9,852 nt of DNA from contig JBJHBY010000132.1 of the NCBI GenBank assembly GCA_050485745.1, positions 1 through 9,852 of the forward strand, read 5' to 3'. Numbering within the stretch: position 1 is the first letter of the stretch; each line of letters opens with the position of its first letter. The translations under genes and the position numbers were made by a program. Source of the DNA: JBJHBY01 sp050485745 (GTDB taxonomy: Bacteria; Pseudomonadota; Gammaproteobacteria; Pseudomonadales; CAMLJR01). Below are positions 5,748 to 9,852 of this stretch, in pieces. Below the pieces are notes generated by a model. The model had not been told where the DNA came from, made no database searches, and saw only the letters and a list, made by a program, of their open reading frames with translations.

Positions 5748-5767
5748 GCGGGCATCAGGCCGCACCG
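5737..5767. terminator. Hairpin centred on the cfa/fadE stop codons
   Basis: CGGTGCG (5737-5743) pairs with CGCACCG (5761-5767). Directly inside, CTGA (5744-5747) pairs with TCAG (5755-5758), leaving a two-base bulge and a seven-base loop that is exactly the intergenic gap. The TGA of cfa and the TCA (fadE TGA) form part of the inner stem, as opposite-strand stops must. Position and symmetry suggest a shared 3'-end structure, but no T-tract follows on either side. Confidence 0.45.
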
Positions 5768-8193
5768 GTGACCTGCGTCAGCGCGGAATCGAACACATCC
5801 GTGAGCAGGCAGTCGCGACGCAAACGCTCATAGTGGCGCAGGCCGTCACAGGCCGCCGCGTCGAACAGGCCAAGACGTACACCTTCCTGTAATTGCTCTT
5901 CGAACGTCGTGGAAACGATGGTACCCCGGGATACCGCCTTGCGCAGCTTGCGCCAGGGCCCTTCCACTGCGAGCAGGGCCTCCCAGGTCGCCTCGAGACG
6001 GCCGAAGGCATCGCCCTCGTCCGTGGTGATATGGCAGTACCGACTCAGGGTATCGCGCACCTTTCCGGGCTCCAGGAAGGCCTCCCCCAACGCAGCCACC
6101 TCCGCGTCCGGCAGCGGCGGCAGGAGCCGTCCGAGGGGAAACACCAGGGCGCGCAGCAGCGGGCCAAGCCCCGGCACCGGAACATTCCTGTAGAAGCCCA
6201 GCAGTGCCTCCTGAGCCAGGTAAAGCGCCCGGTGCAGGGCGTAGTTCGCATGCAGGTCGTTGCCGCGCTGCGGCGGCTGGGCTGCGTGGAACTTGAGGAC
6301 CGCCGAGGCGATAAACAGCTGGCTGAGCACATCACCCAGCCGCGCGGAGAGCATCTCCCGGGTCTTGATCTGGCCACCGAGCGTCAGCAAGCTGAGATCC
6401 GCCGTGACCGCCAGTGCCGTGCTGAAACGATTCAGCAGCCGGTACCAGTGCAGTTGCCGGGCCGGCACACCCGGCGGCATCGCCGCCAGCCGCCCCGCGG
6501 ACAGGGTCAGCAGTTTAAGACGCAGAACGCGACTCAGAGTGAAGCCGATGTGGCGGAACAGCAGGCGGTCAAACGCGGCGCGGGCATCGGGCTCGTCGGC
6601 CCTGCCCAGCAACTGCAACTCCTCGAACAGATACGGATGACAGCGCATCGCGCCCTGCCCGAAGATCATCAGCGAGCGGGTGAGGATATTCGCCCCCTCG
6701 ACGGTGATGGCAATCGGGATGGCCTGGTACGGCAGCGCCAGCGGATTGCGAGGCCCCAGTTGAATGGCCCGCCCCCCCATCACATCCATGCCGTGGTTCA
6801 ACACCACCCGCATCATTTCCGTGGCGTGGTACTTGGCGATGGCGGACACCACCGAGGGCGTGCCATCCGCCAGGCCCAGGGTGACCCAATGCCGCATCGC
6901 CTCCAGACTGTAGGTCAACCCGGCGATCTCCGCGGTCGCTTCCTGTACTCCCTCGAAACGCCCGACCGGCGTGTTGAACTGCTCGCGGATGCGGGCATAG
7001 GCACTGACGCTGCGATAGCTGAGAATGCCCGAAGCCGTGGCCAACGCGGGCAGTGAAATGCCGCGCCCGGCACCCAGGCATTCCATCAACATACGCCAGC
7101 CGCGCCCGGCGTTGTCCGGGCCACCGATGATCCAGTCGACCGGAATGAACACGTCCTCGCCACTGACCGGGCCATTCATGAACGGCGCTCCGGGGTTGTG
7201 GCGCTCGCCACAGCGCACACCGGGATGGCTGGCGGGAATCAGCGCACAGGTGATGCCGTAGTCCTCGCGCCCGGCATCCCCGAGCAGGCGCTCCGGATCG
7301 TGCAGTCGAAACGCCAGGCCGATCACCGTGGCCACCGGCGCCAGGGTAATCCAGCGCTTGGCGAAAGTGAGGCGAATACCGAGTACCCGCTCGCCGTCGT
7401 ATTCACCCTCGCAGACAATGCCGGTATCGGGAATGGCGCCGGCATCGGAACCGGCCTCGGCGCCGGTCAACGCGAAACAGGGAATCTCCCGGCCGTCCGC
7501 AAGCCGCGGCAGCCACTGCTGCTTCTGCGCCTCGGTCCCATAATGCAGCAGCAGCTCCCCCGGCCCCAGGGAGTTCGGCACCATCGCCGTGACCGCGCCG
7601 GTGAGCGAGCGCGTCGCCAGCCTGGTCATGACGCAACTCTGGGCGAAGGGGCTGAAGCCCCGCCCGCCGTACTCCTCGGGAATGATCAGGCCAAAGAAGC
7701 CCTTTTCCTTGAGAAAGCGCCAGGCTGCCTCGGGCAGATCCTTCAGCTCATGCACCACCTGCCATTCATCCAGCAGGGCACAGAGCTGCTCCACTTCGTT
7801 GTCGAGAAACGCCTGCTCCGCCGTGGTCAGGCGCGGCAGCTCCGTGCGCTGGAACCAGTGCCAGTCCGGCTTGCCCGAGAACAGTTCACGATCCCACCAG
7901 GTGGTGCCAACGTCGAGCGCCTCGCGCTCGGTGTCGCTCATGCGCGGCATCATCCGCGCCAGTTGCGCCATCACCCGACCACTGATCAGCCGGGCGCGCA
8001 AGGGGCGCAGGTTGAGCAGCAGCAACAGCAGGCCCAGCGGCACCAGCAGCAATGGATGATGCAGTGCCGGAGCCAGCAGGCCCAGCACCAGCCAGGCGCC
8101 CAGCCACAGCACACTCGCGGGCAGCAGGGGCAGTTCACGATAGAGCAGGAAGCCGGCAAGCAGCGCCAGCAGCAACAGGGCGATCAGGGTCAT
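5755..8193 (-). CDS. fadE: Acyl-CoA dehydrogenase, FadE type, membrane-anchored
   Basis: FadE catalyses the first step of fatty acid beta-oxidation, the FAD-dependent conversion of acyl-CoA to trans-2-enoyl-CoA. The 812 residues match E. coli FadE (814) from end to end. The N-terminus has two hydrophobic stretches (about 2-19 and 26-61), consistent with membrane association. The conserved family block is MSDTEREALDVGTTWW (85-100). The dehydrogenase core has SLGPGELL (208-215), IPCFALTGAEAGSDAGAIPD (237-256), GGPDNAGRGWRML (357-369) and an ITVEGANILTR segment in which E499 aligns with the catalytic glutamate of acyl-CoA dehydrogenases. The C-terminal half retains the long FadE-specific domain, including SARLGDVLSQL (616-626). 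The ATG at 8193 follows TGGAG with a seven-base spacer. puuC ends 19 bases upstream, so the two are probably one transcript. A G7 run in the coding strand (6778-6772) is in frame. Confidence 0.96.
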   Translation of the reverse strand: MTLIALLLLALLAGFLLYRELPLLPASVLWLGAWLVLGLLAPALHHPLLLVPLGLLLLLLNLRPLRARLISGRVMAQLARMMPRMSDTEREALDVGTTWWDRELFSGKPDWHWFQRTELPRLTTAEQAFLDNEVEQLCALLDEWQVVHELKDLPEAAWRFLKEKGFFGLIIPEEYGGRGFSPFAQSCVMTRLATRSLTGAVTAMVPNSLGPGELLLHYGTEAQKQQWLPRLADGREIPCFALTGAEAGSDAGAIPDTGIVCEGEYDGERVLGIRLTFAKRWITLAPVATVIGLAFRLHDPERLLGDAGREDYGITCALIPASHPGVRCGERHNPGAPFMNGPVSGEDVFIPVDWIIGGPDNAGRGWRMLMECLGAGRGISLPALATASGILSYRSVSAYARIREQFNTPVGRFEGVQEATAEIAGLTYSLEAMRHWVTLGLADGTPSVVSAIAKYHATEMMRVVLNHGMDVMGGRAIQLGPRNPLALPYQAIPIAITVEGANILTRSLMIFGQGAMRCHPYLFEELQLLGRADEPDARAAFDRLLFRHIGFTLSRVLRLKLLTLSAGRLAAMPPGVPARQLHWYRLLNRFSTALAVTADLSLLTLGGQIKTREMLSARLGDVLSQLFIASAVLKFHAAQPPQRGNDLHANYALHRALYLAQEALLGFYRNVPVPGLGPLLRALVFPLGRLLPPLPDAEVAALGEAFLEPGKVRDTLSRYCHITTDEGDAFGRLEATWEALLAVEGPWRKLRKAVSRGTIVSTTFEEQLQEGVRLGLFDAAACDGLRHYERLRRDCLLTDVFDSALTQVTGAA

Positions 8194-8212
8194 GGCCGGG
8201 CTCCAGTGAAAA

Positions 8213-9706
8213 TCAGAGCTGAATCCAGGTCGATTTCAGCTCCGTGTACTTGTCGAGGGAGTGCAGGGACTTGTCCCGGCCGATGCCCGACTGCTTGAAG
8301 CCGCCAAAGGGCATGCTCATGTCACCGCCATCCCAGGTATTCACCCAGACACTGCCCGCGCGCAGGGCGCGCGCCACGCGATGTGCGCGGCTGATGTCCC
8401 GGGTCCACACCGCCGCCGCCAGACCGTAGGGGCTGTCATTGGCCAGTTGCACCGCCTGCTCGGCGGTCTCGAATTCGATGGTGGAAAGGACCGGCCCGAA
8501 GATCTCCTCCCGGGCAATGGTCATATCGTTGCGCACATTGTCGAAAATGGTCGGCTCCAGGTAAAAACCGCCCTCCGCCACCGCAGCCCTGGCGCCCCCC
8601 AGGCGCAGGCGCGCACCCTCGCGATGACCACTGTCGATGTAGCCGAGCACCCGGTCCAGCTGGGACTGGTCGACGATCGCCCCCATGACCGTGTCCGGGT
8701 CCAGCGGGTGGCCCGGAAAACGCCGACGGCCGGCGGCCATGACCGCCTCGAGAAAGCCCTCGCGAATGGTGTGCTCCACCAGCAGACGCGAACCCGCAGT
8801 ACAGACCTCCCCCTGGTTGAAGAAGATCGCCCGGGCCGAAGCCTCGGCGGCGGCTTGCAGATCCGGGCAGTCGGCAAAGACGATGTTCGGGGTCTTGCCA
8901 CCGCACTCGGTGTAGACCCGCTTCATGTTCGACTGCCCGGCATAGACCAGCAGTTGCTTGCCCACTGCGGTGGAGCCGGTGAACACCAGGCCATCGACAT
9001 CCATGTGCAGGGCCAGGGCCTTGCCGATCTCCCCCCCCATGCCCGGCACCACGTTCAGCACGCCCTCGGGCAGGCCCGCCTCCAGAGCCAGCTCCGCCAG
9101 ACGCAGGGCCGTGAGAGGTGATTTCTCCGAAGGCTTGAGCACCACGCTGTTGCCCGCCGCCAGGGCCGGCGCCAGTTTCCAGGTGGCCATCAACAGGGGG
9201 AAATTCCAGGGCACGATGGCGGCAACCACGCCGAGGGGCTGCCGGGTGACCAGGCCCAGCACATCGCTGGCCGTCGGCGCGACCTCGCCGTAGACCTTGT
9301 CGATGGCCTCGGCGTACCAGCGCAGGCAGCGCGCCACGCCGGGGGTGTCCACGCGCCGGCTGTCGGCTATTGGCTTGCCCATGTCCAGGGTTTCCAACAG
9401 CGCCAGCTCGTCGGCATCCCGCTCCACCAGCTCCGCCAGGCGCAGCAGGATCTTCTTGCGCCAGGCCGGGCGCGATTCCGACCAGACCCCGGCCTCGAAG
9501 CTGCGCCGCGCCGCGGCCACGGCACGATCCCCGTCGACCTCGCCACAACGCGCCACCCGGGCGAGCAGGCGTCCGTCGATGGGACTGATACAGTCGAACG
9601 TCTCGCCCGAGGCCGCCGCCAGGAAGCGACCATCGATACAGGCCTGGTGGGGGATACGCAAACCGGCGCTGCGCTGCTCCCAGTCGGTGCGTGTCGGTTC
9701 GGCCAT
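8213..9706 (-). CDS. puuC: Gamma-glutamyl-gamma-aminobutyraldehyde dehydrogenase-like aldehyde dehydrogenase
   Basis: PuuC oxidises gamma-glutamyl-gamma-aminobutyraldehyde to the acid with NAD(P)+, between the PuuB oxidase and PuuD. The 497 residues have the complete aldehyde dehydrogenase set: N168 in VPWNFP, K191 in LKPSEKSPL, the FTGSTAVG turn (242-249), E267 in ECGGK, nucleophile C302 in FNQGEVCTAG and E401 in EEIFGP. The end, WDGGDMSMPFGGFKQSG, then GRDKSLHSLDKYTELKSTWI, is characteristic of the PuuC/KauB subgroup. DKVYGEVA (136-143) is also shared with E. coli PuuC. Two ATG codons lie two codons apart; the second (9706-9704) is chosen because AAGGAG abuts the first but is six bases from the second. 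It is followed at 19 bases by fadE and is about 4.3 kb from puuDA. PuuC-type enzymes accept several aldehydes, so a role on other aminoaldehydes or fatty aldehydes is not excluded. Confidence 0.88.
   Translation of the reverse strand: MAEPTRTDWEQRSAGLRIPHQACIDGRFLAAASGETFDCISPIDGRLLARVARCGEVDGDRAVAAARRSFEAGVWSESRPAWRKKILLRLAELVERDADELALLETLDMGKPIADSRRVDTPGVARCLRWYAEAIDKVYGEVAPTASDVLGLVTRQPLGVVAAIVPWNFPLLMATWKLAPALAAGNSVVLKPSEKSPLTALRLAELALEAGLPEGVLNVVPGMGGEIGKALALHMDVDGLVFTGSTAVGKQLLVYAGQSNMKRVYTECGGKTPNIVFADCPDLQAAAEASARAIFFNQGEVCTAGSRLLVEHTIREGFLEAVMAAGRRRFPGHPLDPDTVMGAIVDQSQLDRVLGYIDSGHREGARLRLGGARAAVAEGGFYLEPTIFDNVRNDMTIAREEIFGPVLSTIEFETAEQAVQLANDSPYGLAAAVWTRDISRAHRVARALRAGSVWVNTWDGGDMSMPFGGFKQSGIGRDKSLHSLDKYTELKSTWIQL
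9031..9038 (-). repeat. G8 homopolymer within puuC
   Basis: Eight consecutive G residues in the coding sense fall in the codons for Met-Gly-Gly-Glu (VVPGMGGEIG segment). The frame is intact. A one-base slip would truncate the enzyme before its catalytic Glu267 and Cys302. It is the second eight-base C/G run in the window. Confidence 0.8.
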
Positions 9707-9712
9707 GCCCAT

Positions 9713-9718
9713 CTCCTT
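9713..9718 (-). promoter_or_regulatory. Ribosome binding site deciding the puuC start
   Basis: AAGGAG (9718-9713, minus reading) touches the first ATG (9712-9710) with no spacer and stands six bases from the second ATG (9706-9704). Normal spacing favours the second. Confidence 0.75.
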
Positions 9719-9742
9719 ATCATTGCACTGGCAAACAGGTTA

Positions 9743-9750
9743 TCACGTGA
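9743..9750. promoter_or_regulatory. Perfect TCACGTGA palindrome upstream of puuC
   Basis: An eight-base palindrome lies 36 bases before the puuC ATG, overlapping a weak -10-like GATAAC (9744-9739, minus reading) that has no good -35. It could be a transcription factor half-site pair or chance. No regulator was identified. Confidence 0.25.
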
Positions 9751-9760
9751 CGCGGAACAG

Positions 9761-9787
9761 CCAGATCAGAAAAGGTCCTTGATCCGG
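9761..9787. terminator. Inverted repeat between the unidentified gene and puuC
   Basis: CCAGATCA (9761-9768) and TGATCCGG (9780-9787) form an 8-bp stem with one wobble pair and an eleven-base loop, starting two bases past the TAG of the upstream minus-strand gene. The T-rich part is in the loop rather than after the stem, so it is a weak terminator candidate. If it terminates, puuC needs its own promoter within about 60 bases. Confidence 0.35.
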
Positions 9788-9789
9788 TA

Positions 9790-9852
9790 CTAGAGCATAC
9801 CCAGGGCCATCGCCGGGCCGGCGAAGCGGCGGCCGCCGCGCAGGGCCCGGTG
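9790..9852 (-). CDS. Unidentified protein, C-terminal 20 codons
   Basis: The minus strand is open from the window edge to a TAG at 9792-9790 and encodes a tail ending GRRFAGPAMALGML. Codons are strongly G/C-ending like those of the neighbouring genes, which supports real coding. The residues are too few for a family call. It runs in the same direction as puuC, 83 bases upstream, so it could belong to the same operon if the hairpin between them is leaky. Confidence 0.4.
   Translation of the reverse strand, partial: HRALRGGRRFAGPAMALGML

Noticed and set aside
1..9852. Mobile elements, CRISPR arrays, tRNA or rRNA genes, toxin-antitoxin or defence genes
   Set aside because: No transposase, spaced direct repeats, terminal inverted repeats, tRNA-like cloverleaf or related protein motif was seen; nearly all of the window is occupied by recognisable chromosomal genes.

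Overview
The window reads as chromosomal DNA from a high-GC gammaproteobacterium. The main reasons are the long (class II, about 490-residue) ketol-acid reductoisomerase, an E. coli-type FadE of 812 residues with an N-terminal membrane anchor, a Cfa with the E. coli catalytic set, and glutamylated-polyamine (Puu/Spu) enzymes. The long IlvC argues against Pseudomonas, whose IlvC is the short form. A marine or halophilic gammaproteobacterium is plausible, but the genus cannot be fixed from this sequence. I see no IS element, CRISPR array, tRNA, rRNA or phage gene.

Layout. (1) 1-122, + strand: last 39 codons of a glycerophosphodiester phosphodiesterase. (2) 123-234: ilvC control region with a LysR-type-like TTGC-N7-GCAA box and two TAGAATGC repeats; then ilvC (235-1713) and a strong hairpin at 1722-1753 shared with the convergent puuA. 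(3) 1771-3896, - strand: puuD then puuA, translationally coupled by a 4-base overlap, with puuA starting at GTG. (4) 3897-4108: divergent promoter region. (5) 4109-4528, + strand: a small lipoprotein with a C8 tract just after its lipobox. (6) 4626-5747, + strand: cfa. (7) 5755-9706, - strand: puuC then fadE, 19 bases apart; fadE converges on cfa with 7 bases between the stop codons. (8) 9790-9852, - strand: the last 20 codons of an unidentified gene upstream of puuC.

How the genes fit together. PuuA glutamylates putrescine (or a similar amine), PuuC oxidises the gamma-glutamyl aminoaldehyde and PuuD releases GABA and glutamate. The amine oxidase (PuuB), permease, regulator and GABA transaminase are not in the window, so the pathway is incomplete here. 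The puuDA and puuC parts are separated by about 4.3 kb holding the lipoprotein, cfa and fadE. cfa (membrane lipid modification) and fadE (first step of beta-oxidation) are both lipid genes, placed tail to tail. ilvC is branched-chain amino acid biosynthesis and appears to be an independent unit.

I do not see a convincing new system. The more interesting points are the hairpin centred on the cfa/fadE junction, the puuC-fadE pairing, the slippage-prone C8/G8 tracts and the LysR-type-like site upstream of ilvC where no ilvY is adjacent.
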